Of a DNA stretch of 64,000 nucleotides, positions 46,108 to 55,677 are shown in pieces. The first letter of the stretch is position 1. Every line of letters begins with the position of its first letter. Made by a program: the position numbers and the translations under genes. This DNA is from Nitrosospira sp. Nsp14 (GTDB lineage Bacteria; Pseudomonadota; Gammaproteobacteria; Burkholderiales; Nitrosomonadaceae), in the NCBI RefSeq assembly GCF_900113575.1, contig NZ_FOPV01000003.1, positions 1 through 64,000 on the forward strand. Reading direction: 5' to 3'. The notes under the pieces are model-generated. The model was not told where the DNA came from. It did not search any database and saw only the letters and a program-made list of their open reading frames with translations.

Positions 46108-46794
46108 TCATCCGACAACTCGCCCGCCAGCCAGCCGTATTCGCCATGCACAACGGCTGGAAATGGCCTCATCATGAGTCACCAGAACCAGGGTGGTACC
46201 GCGCTCGCGGTTCAGTTCGAACATGAGTTCTATGATCTGCGCACCCGTGGCCGAATCCAGGTTGCCGGTGGGTTCGTCGGCCAGCAGTAGTTGCGGTTGC
46301 GTAACAAACGCACGCGCAATGGCGACACGCTGTTGCTCACCGCCCGACAGTTGCCTGGGATAATGCTTAAGACGCATGCCAAGCCCCACCCGTTCAAGCA
46401 ATTCCAGCGCAGCGCCATGGGCATCGCTGGCACCGATAAGCTCCAGCGGCAGCATGACGTTCTCGATTGCAGTCAACGCCGGCAACAACTGGAATGACTG
46501 GAATACGAAGCCGAGCACGCGCCCGCGCAATGCTGCGCGCGCATCCTCGTCCAAAGAGAAAATATCTTCTCCATCCAGATGAACCTTGCCGGCTGAAGGA
46601 GTATCTAAACCTGCCAGAAGCCCTAGCAGGGTTGACTTGCCCGAGCCCGATGCTCCTACCACGGCAACGGAGTCGCCCGCATTTATTTCCAGATTGATGT
46701 TGTCCAGAATTGTAAGCAGTTCATTACCCGTGCTCACTTGCTTGGTTAATCCTACTGCTTGCACAATGGGCCGCATCTCAACGTGATCTGCCAT
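46108..46794 (-). CDS. ABC transporter ATP-binding protein (YbbA-like)
   Basis: A 228-aa MacB/LolD-type ATPase. Walker A is [16 protein letters not shown] near 44, the signature [15 protein letters not shown] near 147, and Walker [13 protein letters not shown] near 167. In many bacteria YbbA is followed by the permease YbbP and is divergent from tesA. The divergence is kept, but no permease gene follows: the next genes are the RND adaptor and permease. The start ATG at 46794 overlaps the tesA start codon on the other strand. Confidence 0.88.
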   Translation of the reverse strand: MADHVEMRPIVQAVGLTKQVSTGNELLTILDNINLEINAGDSVAVVGASGSGKSTLLGLLAGLDTPSAGKVHLDGEDIFSLDEDARAALRGRVLGFVFQSFQLLPALTAIENVMLPLELIGASDAHGAALELLERVGLGMRLKHYPRQLSGGEQQRVAIARAFVTQPQLLLADEPTGNLDSATGAQIIELMFELNRERGTTLVLVTHDEAISSRCAWRIRLAGGRVVG

Positions 46795-47473
46795 GAAAAA
46801 ATTCCTGATAATCCTTCTCTCTTTTGTCTTAAGTGCAGCCGCCGTCAACTCGCACGCTACCGCTGCGCCGGGGACGGCAACCACTACGATTATGGTATTC
46901 GGCGACAGCCTGTCCGCTGGCTATGGCCTGCCGCAGGATGCGGGATGGGTCAGCCTGCTTAAGAGGCGACTGCAAACGCAATCGCAGGCATATCTGATCA
47001 ATAACAGCGTCAGTGGCGAAACGGCGCACGGCGGGCGCAAACGCATCGAGCAAGCGCTCAAAACTTATCGCCCGGATATCGTCATCGTCGAACTCGGCGG
47101 TAATGATGGACTGAGAGGCGCCTCCATTGAGGCTATTCGAAACGATCTGGAAGCCATCATAGAAGCCTGCCTGCGAAACAAAGCAACTGTGCTGTTGGCT
47201 GGAATGCAATTGCCGCCCAATTATGGCATAACATACACGCAAAAGTTTCAGGATATATACCCTCAGCTGGCAAAACTCCATGGAGTGAGGCTGGTACCGT
47301 TTCTTTTGGATGGCTTTGGCGACAAGCGTGAGTTTTTTCAGGCCGACGGAATACATCCTAACGCCCAGGCGCAAGCAAAGATCGTGGAAAATGTCTGGAA
47401 AATTCTAAGAACAATGCTTGCGAGCGCTCCGAACAGGCTCCCCGCGGCACCGGTCGCTGCAAAATCGGGATGA
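46793..47473 (+). CDS. tesA: Periplasmic esterase/thioesterase I (SGNH hydrolase)
   Basis: A 226-aa lipase/esterase. A signal peptide (KKFLIILLSFVLSAAAVNSHA) is cleaved near 24. The SGNH blocks are GDSLSAGYGLP (Ser near 39), SVSGETAHGG, VELGGNDGLRG and DGIHPN with the catalytic Asp-His. The protein hydrolyses acyl-CoA or ester substrates in the periplasm. The C-terminal tail (about 205-226) is alanine/proline rich. The start codon overlaps the divergent ABC ATPase start by two bases. Confidence 0.92.
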   Translation: MKKFLIILLSFVLSAAAVNSHATAAPGTATTTIMVFGDSLSAGYGLPQDAGWVSLLKRRLQTQSQAYLINNSVSGETAHGGRKRIEQALKTYRPDIVIVELGGNDGLRGASIEAIRNDLEAIIEACLRNKATVLLAGMQLPPNYGITYTQKFQDIYPQLAKLHGVRLVPFLLDGFGDKREFFQADGIHPNAQAQAKIVENVWKILRTMLASAPNRLPAAPVAAKSG

Positions 47474-47515
47474 TTCACCAACAATCGACTAAACCGCATC
47501 AGCTAGCAGAAAAAA

Positions 47516-48007
47516 ATGGAAACCTATAAACATATATTACTTGCGCTGGATTTTTCAGAGCCCGACAGTTACGTTATTCAAAAAGCAAGACACCTGGCCG
47601 AAATGTTTCGGGCAAGATTAAGCATTATCCATGTTCTTGACAATATCCCGATGCCCGACATGGCTTATGGAACGAAAATTCGACTGGATGAAAACTCCGG
47701 CGACGATCTGCTGGAAACTGAAAAATCAAAGTTGAAGCAAATTGGCGACGAGCTCGGGGTAGGCCCCGCCTGCCGATGGATGGTTTGGGGTGTACCTGGA
47801 CCTGAAATTGTCCGGCTTGCGGAGGAGGAGGATATCGATCTGGTCATTGTCGGCTCCCACGGCCGTCATGGGCTTGCCTTGCTGCTGGGGTCAACGGCGA
47901 ATAGCGTTCTGCATCACGCCAAATGTGATGTCATGGCAATCCGCCTGCCTGATGAAGTGACGAGCGATGAGCCGTTAGGAGAAATTGCAGCGCGCATGTC
48001 CGGCTAG
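47516..48007 (+). CDS. Universal stress protein (UspA family)
   Basis: A 163-aa single-domain UspA protein. The ATP-binding motif IVGSHGRHGLALLLGS (GxxG-x9-GS) is near 115. The N-terminal strand ILLALDFSEPDS and ARLSIIHVLDNIP complete the fold. It probably binds ATP and acts in stress survival; it lies 42 bp after tesA. Confidence 0.9.
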   Translation: METYKHILLALDFSEPDSYVIQKARHLAEMFRARLSIIHVLDNIPMPDMAYGTKIRLDENSGDDLLETEKSKLKQIGDELGVGPACRWMVWGVPGPEIVRLAEEEDIDLVIVGSHGRHGLALLLGSTANSVLHHAKCDVMAIRLPDEVTSDEPLGEIAARMSG

Positions 48008-48053
48008 CTTGGCGGCACAAATGGTGAGGTCCTACCGTCCCAGCTAACTTTCG

Positions 48054-48854
48054 CTACCAGAATTTCCACCACGGTTCGGCGTCCACGCCCGTCGAGTCGG
48101 CAAAAAACCGGCTCTCCGGGAAGTTCTTTTTCATCACACGCCCTGCGTCATCGCGCAAGTCGGTCATTCCCAGCGCATCGTAGGCTTTTATCATGATGAA
48201 TAGCGCCTCTTCCGTGGCTGGTGTTTGAGGGTATTCTTTCAGCGCGTACTGAGCGCGATTGACGGCTGCAATATAACCCCCGCGCTTCATGTAATAGCGC
48301 GCCACCTGTACTTCATTCAGGGCCACCACATTAACCAGGTGCTTCATTCGTTGCACTGCGTCAGGCGTATATTTGCTCTTGGGAAAACGGGTAACCAGTT
48401 CCTTGAAATTTTCAAATGACTCCCGCGAAGCCTTGGGATCGCGTTCGCTCATGTCCTGATTGAGGATTTTTTCGGTTACGATCCCCATCAGCCCAAGATC
48501 GTCATTGAAATTCGCCAGACCCTTCAGGTAATACGCATAATCAACATTCGCGTGATTGGGATGCAGCTTGATAAAACGGTCCGCCGCGGCAATGGCCGAA
48601 GCCTGCTCGGCGTCTTTATAATACGCATAGGCAACCTCGAGTTGCGCCTGTTGTGCATAGCGTCCGTAGGGATACCGCGCTTCCAGTTGCTCGAACAGCT
48701 TGATCGCTCCGGCATAATTGCCTTCGTTCAATTCCGTTTTCGCCTCTGAATAGTATTTGCTGGCCGACCAGTTCTTGGAGTCCTCCACCTTCTTCGGCAG
48801 CAAACCGCAGGCTGACAGCAGCAATATCAAAAATAAAGTTACACTACGCCACAT
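48054..48854 (-). CDS. bamD: Outer-membrane assembly lipoprotein BamD
   Basis: A 266-aa lipoprotein. Signal peptide II with lipobox LLLSACGLLPKK (Cys near 17). TPR repeats follow: KTELNEGNYAGAIKLFEQLE near 40, FIKLHPNHANVDYAYYLKG near 90. It is part of the BAM complex that inserts beta-barrels. The long frame continuing to 49742 is antisense to rluD and I reject it. It is divergent from rluD with a 51-bp gap. Confidence 0.95.
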   Translation of the reverse strand: MWRSVTLFLILLLSACGLLPKKVEDSKNWSASKYYSEAKTELNEGNYAGAIKLFEQLEARYPYGRYAQQAQLEVAYAYYKDAEQASAIAAADRFIKLHPNHANVDYAYYLKGLANFNDDLGLMGIVTEKILNQDMSERDPKASRESFENFKELVTRFPKSKYTPDAVQRMKHLVNVVALNEVQVARYYMKRGGYIAAVNRAQYALKEYPQTPATEEALFIMIKAYDALGMTDLRDDAGRVMKKNFPESRFFADSTGVDAEPWWKFW

Positions 48855-48905
48855 AATGTTGGTGTGAGAAGACCAGTTAGGACTTCCATTATAACGCAAG
48901 GCTCC

Positions 48906-49883
48906 ATGGTATCTGAACCGCTTGAAACCATTATTGAAGTCACCATTCCCGCGGATTTCGCCGGGGTTCGGCTCGACCAGGCTCTGGCTCGGCTGCTGCC
49001 GGATTGGTCGCGCAGCCGCTTGCAAACGTGGATACGGGAAAAACGGATAAGCGTTGACGGAGCGGCAGCGATTCCCAAACAAAAGGTATGGAGTGGAGAA
49101 AAGGTCGAGGTAAGGCCCTCCGGCCATCCCGCCGAGGCTATGCATGCGCCCGAGCCGATTTCGCTCGATATTGTTTACGAAGATGATTCGCTCATCGTAA
49201 TCAACAAACCTGCAGGGCTGGTGGTCCACCCAGGCAGCGGGAACTGGCAGGGCACCATGCTGAATGCCCTGCTGCATCACGCGGCTAAACTCAATACCGT
49301 TCCGCGTGCTGGTATCGTTCATCGCCTGGACAAGGATACCAGCGGGCTGCTGGTAGTGGCAAAAACGCTCGAAGCCCAGACCCACCTGGTGCGGCAACTG
49401 CAAAAACACACCGTCAACCGCGATTATCTGGCGCTCGTCCTGGGGAGCGTTTCGACGGGAGGATCGGTCGATGCCCCAGTGGGACGACATCCGGTTGAAC
49501 GCACCAAAATGGCGGTTACTCCAGGTGGAAAACCGGCGCGCACTTTCTATCAAGTGCTGGAAAAGCTCCAAGGATGCACGCTGCTTGGATGCAGTCTGGA
49601 AACTGGCCGTACGCACCAGATTCGCGTGCACATGCACTCGATTGGACACCCGCTTTTGGGAGACCCCGTATATGGGGGCAAATCGGGAAGGAACATTCAG
49701 GACGCCACACGGCTGACAGGTTTTTGCAGGCAGGCCCTTCATGCGTACCGGCTCGAATTAACCCATCCGCAACATGGGGCGAGAATGGCGTGGCACGCGC
49801 CGTTACCCGACGATATGAAAAACCTCCTGCTGGCGCTAGGGCATCAGAATAGTAGCTCTGCGGCCTTTTCGATATGGACATGA
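48906..49883 (+). CDS. rluD: 23S rRNA pseudouridine synthase RluD
   Basis: A 325-aa pseudouridine synthase. An N-terminal S4 RNA-binding domain (DQALARLLPDWSRSRLQTWI) precedes the catalytic domain with HRLDKDTSGLLVVAKT (catalytic Asp near 143) and GRTHQIRVHMHSIGHPLLGD near 240. It modifies U1911, 1915 and 1917 of helix 69. The ATG at 48906 is preferred to 48864. Its end overlaps the pgeF start by 10 bp. Confidence 0.94.
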   Translation: MVSEPLETIIEVTIPADFAGVRLDQALARLLPDWSRSRLQTWIREKRISVDGAAAIPKQKVWSGEKVEVRPSGHPAEAMHAPEPISLDIVYEDDSLIVINKPAGLVVHPGSGNWQGTMLNALLHHAAKLNTVPRAGIVHRLDKDTSGLLVVAKTLEAQTHLVRQLQKHTVNRDYLALVLGSVSTGGSVDAPVGRHPVERTKMAVTPGGKPARTFYQVLEKLQGCTLLGCSLETGRTHQIRVHMHSIGHPLLGDPVYGGKSGRNIQDATRLTGFCRQALHAYRLELTHPQHGARMAWHAPLPDDMKNLLLALGHQNSSSAAFSIWT

Positions 49884-50620
49884 GCGATTGCATTGTTCCC
49901 GATTGGCCAGCGCCGCGCAATGTCAAGGCACTATTTACCACGCGTAATGGCGGGACAGGTCGCTCAAGGTATGCCACCTTCAACCTGGGCGATCATGTAG
50001 GCGACGACCCGTTGACCGTGAAACAGAACCGCGCCTTGCTGCGGCGTCTTCTCCCCAACGAACCCTGCTGGCTGAAGCAGGTACACGGTACGGCTGCCTT
50101 CGGCATGGATGGGCATGGTTGCTCAACTCCACCGGATGCCGACGCCGTCTTCAGCGGGCAGCCGGGTAATGTATGCGCAGTGCTGGTCGCAGACTGCCTT
50201 CCCGTACTCTTATGCGACCGGGCTGGCACTATGGTTGCCGTGATTCACGCCGGCTGGCGTGGAATGGCCGCGGGTGTGATCGAACGCACGGTAGCAGCGA
50301 TCGGCCCGAGCGCCACGCCGCTGATCGCATGGCTCGGCCCCGCAATCGGACCCAACCATTTCGAGGTCGGCAACGAAGTACGTCAAGCCTTTATTACCAA
50401 TGACAGGCGGGCCGTCACCGCATTTGTTTCGCATGACGAGCGCAGCGGCAAATGGTTCGCCGATCTTTTTCTGCTGGCACGACTGCGATTGCTGAAAGCG
50501 GGCGTGAACGAAGTTTATGGCGGGGATGTATGCACGTTCAGCGACCCGGCAAGATTCTTTTCTTATCGCCGCGATGGCGCCACCGGACGAATGGCTGGAC
50601 TGATCTGGCTAGCGGGTTGA
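49874..50620 (+). CDS. pgeF: Peptidoglycan editing factor PgeF (YfiH family)
   Basis: A 248-aa protein of the laccase-domain/DUF152 family. Metal-site residues lie in LKQVHGTAAF near 63, VLVADCLPVLLCD near 104 and VIHAGWRGMAAGVIERT near 122. PgeF removes wrongly incorporated L-Ser from peptidoglycan precursors in E. coli. The coupling with rluD is the usual arrangement. Confidence 0.9.
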   Translation: MDMSDCIVPDWPAPRNVKALFTTRNGGTGRSRYATFNLGDHVGDDPLTVKQNRALLRRLLPNEPCWLKQVHGTAAFGMDGHGCSTPPDADAVFSGQPGNVCAVLVADCLPVLLCDRAGTMVAVIHAGWRGMAAGVIERTVAAIGPSATPLIAWLGPAIGPNHFEVGNEVRQAFITNDRRAVTAFVSHDERSGKWFADLFLLARLRLLKAGVNEVYGGDVCTFSDPARFFSYRRDGATGRMAGLIWLAG

Positions 50621-50742
50621 AAAATAATCGGATCGCCGAGGCAGGACGAAAACCGGTCCTCTGATAAAAGTGATGCTTGATTGCTCTCGTCGCCTCCCGG
50701 CAAGAGCGTATAATCGCGCATTTTTCCCACCGCGCGCCTTAA

Positions 50743-51549
50743 ATGTCCGTTCTCGCCTGGATCATTGTCACCAGCCTGCTTGGGGGCACGTTAAGCGTGC
50801 TGTTTGCCGCCGCCCTCACGCTCAACACGCGGGCTTCATGGGTACAGATGCTGATCTCGTACGCCATCGGCGCGCTCTTGGGGGCAGCATTCCTGAATGC
50901 ATTACCCGAGGCGCTGGAGCTGTCTAAAAATCCGGCGCAAATGACCGGCACAGTTCTGTTCGGCATTCTGTTGTTTTTCATTCTGGAAAAGCTTGTGCTG
51001 TGGCGTCACTGCCACACCGAGGAGTGTGAAGCCCACGATGCCCTCCCGGGCGCGCCTCGGATGCGGGCAACGGGCCACGTCCAGCATGATCATGGACGCA
51101 GCGGGATGATGATCATGCTGGGCGACACATTTCATAACTTCGTGGACGGCATTCTTATCGCCGCCGCCTTCATGGTGGATGTACAGCTCGGGATTGTGAC
51201 CGCTATTGCCATTATCGCCCATGAAATTCCGCAGGAAGCCGGCGACTTTCTGATTCTGCTCAATTCCGGCTATACTCGCCGGCAGGCGCTGCTCTTCAAT
51301 CTAATATCCAGCGGAGCGATGCTGCTAGGGGGGCTGGCGGCATATTTCATGCTACAGGACATGAATCACCTCATCCCATCGCTGCTGGGCCTCGCCGCAG
51401 CCAGCATGATCTATGTCGCAATGTCCGATTTGATTCCTGGGCTGCACAAGCGTCCGGAAATCGGCGCTACCGTTCAACAGGTGGCGCTCATAACGCTCGG
51501 CATCAGCTCCATCTGGCTGGCGGGTAGCCTGTTTACTCACCCGGGATAA
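50743..51549 (+). CDS. ZIP-family metal transporter
   Basis: A 268-aa membrane protein with about eight helices. The metal-transport helix pair is [17 protein letters not shown] near 127 and [18 protein letters not shown] near 160, holding the His/Asp/Glu ligands. A histidine/cysteine loop ([12 protein letters not shown]) near 88 and VQHDHGRSG may bind metal in the cytoplasm. It probably imports zinc or another divalent metal. Confidence 0.9.
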   Translation: MSVLAWIIVTSLLGGTLSVLFAAALTLNTRASWVQMLISYAIGALLGAAFLNALPEALELSKNPAQMTGTVLFGILLFFILEKLVLWRHCHTEECEAHDALPGAPRMRATGHVQHDHGRSGMMIMLGDTFHNFVDGILIAAAFMVDVQLGIVTAIAIIAHEIPQEAGDFLILLNSGYTRRQALLFNLISSGAMLLGGLAAYFMLQDMNHLIPSLLGLAAASMIYVAMSDLIPGLHKRPEIGATVQQVALITLGISSIWLAGSLFTHPG

Positions 51550-51662
51550 GACGTGGAGAACTTCGGGATTTTCACGTCAGCAGCATACGTTTTCTGCTGC
51601 CAAACCTTTCAGACTTGTTTATTCATCCAGATTATTCATTTCATCGCCAGCCAACATTCGTT

Positions 51663-53006
51663 ATGTCATCTCCCAAGCAATCCGCTCCAAAAATAGGATT
51701 TGTCTCGCTCGGATGCCCCAAGGCCCTAGTTGACTCCGAACAAATCCTCACGCAACTCCGCGCCGAGGGATATGAAACCTCGTCAACCTACGAGGACGCC
51801 GACTTGGTAGTTGTCAACACGTGCGGTTTTATCGACAGCGCGGTAGAGGAATCGCTAGACGCCATTGGCGAGGCGCTGGCAGAAAATGGCAAGGTGATCG
51901 TCACCGGCTGCCTCGGCGCAAAAGAAGGCGGCGATGTGATCCGGCACGCGCATCCCCAGGTCCTGGCGGTGACCGGGCCACAGGCCTTGCCTGAAGTTAT
52001 GGCGGCGGTGCACCTGCATCTGCCGCAACCGCACGACCCTTTCACGAGCCTGGTGCCACCCCAGGGAATACGGCTCACACCCAGGCACTACGCATATGTC
52101 AAGATCTCCGAGGGCTGCAATCACCGCTGCACCTTCTGCATCATCCCGTCCATGCGCGGTGATCTAGTCAGCCGTCCCGTCAACCAGATCATGCAAGAGG
52201 CTGAAAATCTGGTAAATGCCGGCGTGAAGGAGTTGTTGATCATTTCGCAAGACACCAGCGCTTATGGCGTGGACGTGAAATATCGCACGGGATTCTGGCA
52301 AGGCAAACCGCTGAAAACGCGTTTGACGGAGCTCGCGCGCGCTTTGGGGGAGCTGGGGGTATGGGTGCGGCTGCATTATGTTTACCCTTACCCGCATGTC
52401 GACGATGTGATCCCGCTCATGGCGGAGGGGAAGATTCTGCCGTATCTTGATGTACCGTTTCAGCATGCGAGTCCGCGCGTTCTGAAAGCCATGAAGCGCC
52501 CGGCAAGTTCTGAAAATAATCTGGCACGGATCGGGCGCTGGCGGGAGATATGCCCTGATATGACGCTGCGCAGCACCTTTATTGTAGGGTTTCCCGGAGA
52601 GACTGAAGCTGATTTTGAGCAGCTCTTGGAATTCCTTGAGGAGGCGAAACTGGATCGCGTCGGCTGCTTCGCCTACTCCGCGGTAGGTGGCGCAGCGGCC
52701 AATGGTCTGCCCGATCAGGTTCCGGAAGAAGTGAAACAGGAACGTCGCGCGCGGTTCATGGCGGTGCAGGAAAGAATAAGTGCCGCGCAACTTGTAAAAA
52801 AAGTTGGCAAACGCATGACCGTGCTCGTGGACGATGTACATACATCCAGGGCTGTCGCCCGCAGCCCCGCCGATGCCCCAGAAATCGACGGTCTCGTTTA
52901 TATCGCAGGTGCAAAAAAAACGAAACCGGGGGACTTGGTGGAGGTGGAAATTGTCGGCTCTGATGAGCATGATCTCCACGCCAGACCGATACCACTAAAA
53001 TACTGA
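51663..53006 (+). CDS. rimO: Ribosomal protein S12 methylthiotransferase RimO
   Basis: A 447-aa radical SAM methylthiotransferase that modifies Asp88 of S12. The N-terminal cluster cysteines are in [22 protein letters not shown] and [10 protein letters not shown]. The radical SAM motif is [19 protein letters not shown] near 150, and a C-terminal TRAM domain follows. I use the ATG at 51663. Confidence 0.94.
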   Translation: MSSPKQSAPKIGFVSLGCPKALVDSEQILTQLRAEGYETSSTYEDADLVVVNTCGFIDSAVEESLDAIGEALAENGKVIVTGCLGAKEGGDVIRHAHPQVLAVTGPQALPEVMAAVHLHLPQPHDPFTSLVPPQGIRLTPRHYAYVKISEGCNHRCTFCIIPSMRGDLVSRPVNQIMQEAENLVNAGVKELLIISQDTSAYGVDVKYRTGFWQGKPLKTRLTELARALGELGVWVRLHYVYPYPHVDDVIPLMAEGKILPYLDVPFQHASPRVLKAMKRPASSENNLARIGRWREICPDMTLRSTFIVGFPGETEADFEQLLEFLEEAKLDRVGCFAYSAVGGAAANGLPDQVPEEVKQERRARFMAVQERISAAQLVKKVGKRMTVLVDDVHTSRAVARSPADAPEIDGLVYIAGAKKTKPGDLVEVEIVGSDEHDLHARPIPLKY

Positions 53007-53098
53007 TGCGCGCATTCACAAGCGCTTGCGTTTGGGCTCGTTTAAAAAAGCTGGATAGGGCAGATTATCAAATTAACTAATTGATTCGGGAGCTAGAG

Positions 53099-53605
53099 TT
53101 GAAAAATATGCCCGCGTTTAGAAACATATTTGGCGCCGCGCTGTTCCTTTTTATGGCTGCTGCGGCAGCGAATGAAGTTGATAAACGCCAAGTCATCCCA
53201 CTTTCCGAGCATCAACGCGACCATGTGCTTACGGAAATGCGAGCGCTGCTATCGGGAACACGAAATATTCTGGACGCGCTTTCCAGGGACGAAATGGCTG
53301 CGGTGGCGCGCGAGGCTGACTCACTAGGCCTGGGCATGGCGGGAAAAGGCGAAAACCATCTCGATTCGATATTGCCTGGGGAATTCATGCGGCTCGGTAT
53401 GTCGGTACACCAGGACTTCGATAACATTGCGCGCGATGCGCGATCTATCAAGGATCCCAAGCACACACTACGGCAGCTCAGTGAAGCCATGAAAAAATGC
53501 GATTCCTGTCATGCCGGCTATCAGATTCGCGTCAAGGAGCGCTCACCAGGGGTGGAAACCTCACCTGCGCATGGTCACCAGCACCACCATCAACACCAGC
53601 ATTAG
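53099..53605 (+). CDS. Cytochrome c'-like protein with histidine-rich tail
   Basis: A 168-aa secreted protein. The signal peptide (FRNIFGAALFLFMAAAAANE) is cleaved near 29. The helical body (MRALLSGTRNILDALSRDEM) ends with a single haem-binding CDSCHAGYQIR near 141, the C-terminal position typical of cytochromes c'. The last 15 residues hold a histidine run (GHQHHHQHQH) that may bind metal. I start at TTG 53099, where GGAG lies six bases upstream; ATG 53108 is an alternative. Confidence 0.75.
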   Translation: MKNMPAFRNIFGAALFLFMAAAAANEVDKRQVIPLSEHQRDHVLTEMRALLSGTRNILDALSRDEMAAVAREADSLGLGMAGKGENHLDSILPGEFMRLGMSVHQDFDNIARDARSIKDPKHTLRQLSEAMKKCDSCHAGYQIRVKERSPGVETSPAHGHQHHHQHQH

Positions 53606-54534
53606 GATTGCGTTCTTGCACGCCCAAGGTAATTTATCTAGCGTGGCCTCCGCGGATAAAGCCACGTGGTGTGTAGTATAGTCCTGAGATATGGATCGGG
53701 TCAGCAATGCCGGGCCGGTAGGCAGGGATTTTCGTCCCCGCGCACGAATGGTGGGACGAGCAGTGGCGGTGGTGATTCGAGCAAAAAAAATCAGAGCTGG
53801 AACATGTCTATTGAAGATACATTCCTGCCCTGATTATGCAGTTGTTATTATTGTCTCGTTATTGTTATTATCCTTCCCTGCCACTTCAACTTCACTCTCT
53901 TGACTTAATATTTCCAGGCATCTCAGGAAAAACGGTGCTGGATACCTGAGTTGAGCGCGTCCGCCGCTCTGGATCCCATACGAAGGGAGATGCGGTGGAA
54001 ATTCCTGCGCACCCCACACCCCGTACCAACGCGCCCCTCATAATCAACTTCTTCATTATTCTTATTTCCGTCACCCAGGACCGAAAATTGTTTAACTTCA
54101 AGACTTGGTAAGCAATCTTTATGCCTGTCTTAAAATGACTAACAAAATAGGAACTTGACTCACTATTTCAAGATCACGCTCCATCGTTGTAAAAATTTCC
54201 GTCACACGGGAGAACGGTGACGGTCTAAGAAACGTTAAGCATTCGGTTACACGACAGACTCGCGGTGTACCCTTAACGCGGCCGGGGAATGGTATGCTGG
54301 TATTGGTAGAAAGCATGTTCCGCTCCTTGTCATCGGCATTACATTCCATGCTTGACCTCGAAACCTCGAATGGGTTCTACTAGCGGAATTGCCCGACAGT
54401 AACGACTCTAACGACCCAGCCAACCCGTGTTTGATCAATTCATGCTAACTATCCGCTTGCGGTATCCGTTCAACCTGACAGTGGTCAAGAGGAAAGCCCC
54501 TATACGATGAGCATTGCGCAAGGATAGCCTACTC
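53606..54534. other. 930-bp gene-free region with hairpins
   Basis: No convincing gene. A minus-strand frame near 53834-54101 begins MKKLIMRGALVRGVGCAG but lacks protein-like continuation. The sequence TTTCCGTCAC occurs twice (near 54065 and 54197). The second copy forms a stem CCGTCAC/GTGACGG at 54199-54223, followed on the minus strand by AAATTTTT. Confidence 0.4.
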
Positions 54535-55665
54535 ATGCAGGAGGACCAGGACATCAATCCGATAGTATTGCGCCGTGAAACGGGTGATGACGGCGCGCCC
54601 CGCCTGGTGCTTTCCGGACGTTGCACGTTGACCTCGCTTGGGGGGCGCATGCGGTCGCTATCGGCCGAACTTGCCGGATACGCGGCGGATCCAGTGCTGC
54701 AGTGGGATATAACTGAAATAGCGCAAATGGATGATGTCGGCGCGGTACTGCTGTGGCGCGCATGGGGCGAACGCCGGCCTGCGCATTTGCTGCTGCGGCC
54801 CGAGCAGGAAAGGCTGCTTGACCGCCTGCAGACACCGCCCGGGCCGCCACCTCCTGCACGCGATTGGCTATGGCCGGTCAAGGTTCTCGGTCGGGGTGCT
54901 TTTTTGCTATGGGAACATCTGCTCAGCTTGCTGATTTTGTCCGGCCAATTGTTGTTGGATGCGTTGTATCTGGTCGGACATCCGCAGCGTATTCCATGGC
55001 GCGAGATTTCCGCCAACTTGTATCGTACTGGAGCCCAGGCGTTGGGTATCACCGCGCTGGTCGGATTTCTGATCGGCATTGTGCTGAGTTATCTTTCATC
55101 CCGACAATTACAGACGTTAGGCGCCGATATCTTCATCATAAATATTCTCGGCGTATCTATCATTCGCGAACTCGGCCCGGTGCTAGCGGCAATACTTGTC
55201 GCCGGGCGCTCCGGTTCATCAATGACTGCCCAACTAGGCGTAATGAGGGTAACAGAGGAGCTAGATGCGCTGACGGTAATGGGCATACCGCACAGTCTTC
55301 GATTGGTGCTTCCAAAAGTCCTGGCATTGGGTATCGCAATGCCGCTAGTTGTGTTGTGGACCAGCGCTACTGCCTTGATCGGTGGAATGGTCGTGGCCGA
55401 GATCCAACTGGGACTGGGTCATCAGTTTTTTTTTAGAAAACTCGCGGACGTCGTACCTGTCGCCAATCTATGGCTCGGGCTGGGGAAGGGCGTCGTATGC
55501 GGTATGGTGATTGCGCTCATTTCCTGCCATTTCGGCCTGAGAATCAAGTCGAACACCGAGAGTTTGGGAGAAGGCACGACCAATTCGGTCGTTACCTCGA
55601 TTACGGTCGTCATCATCATCGACGCTATTTTTGCAGTCGTTTTTTCCAACGTCGGATTAAAGTAA
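54535..55665 (+). CDS. MlaE-family permease with N-terminal STAS domain
   Basis: A 376-aa membrane protein. Residues 1-100 form a STAS-like domain (LVLSGRCTLTSLGGRMRSL). The rest is an MlaE permease: VGFLIGIVLSYLSSRQLQ, IRELGPVLAAILVAGRSGSSM and EELDALTVMGIPHSLRLVLP. It belongs to an intermembrane lipid transporter. In E. coli the STAS partner MlaB is separate; here it is fused. I start at the ATG at 54535, with AAGGA ten bases upstream. It is first in a four-gene operon. Confidence 0.85.
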   Translation: MQEDQDINPIVLRRETGDDGAPRLVLSGRCTLTSLGGRMRSLSAELAGYAADPVLQWDITEIAQMDDVGAVLLWRAWGERRPAHLLLRPEQERLLDRLQTPPGPPPPARDWLWPVKVLGRGAFLLWEHLLSLLILSGQLLLDALYLVGHPQRIPWREISANLYRTGAQALGITALVGFLIGIVLSYLSSRQLQTLGADIFIINILGVSIIRELGPVLAAILVAGRSGSSMTAQLGVMRVTEELDALTVMGIPHSLRLVLPKVLALGIAMPLVVLWTSATALIGGMVVAEIQLGLGHQFFFRKLADVVPVANLWLGLGKGVVCGMVIALISCHFGLRIKSNTESLGEGTTNSVVTSITVVIIIDAIFAVVFSNVGLK

Positions 55666-55677
55666 GGCGATATCTCC

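Noticed and set aside
48855-49742. Long in-frame N-terminal extension of bamD
   Set aside because: It is antisense to rluD, and the lipobox signal peptide fixes the bamD start at 48854.
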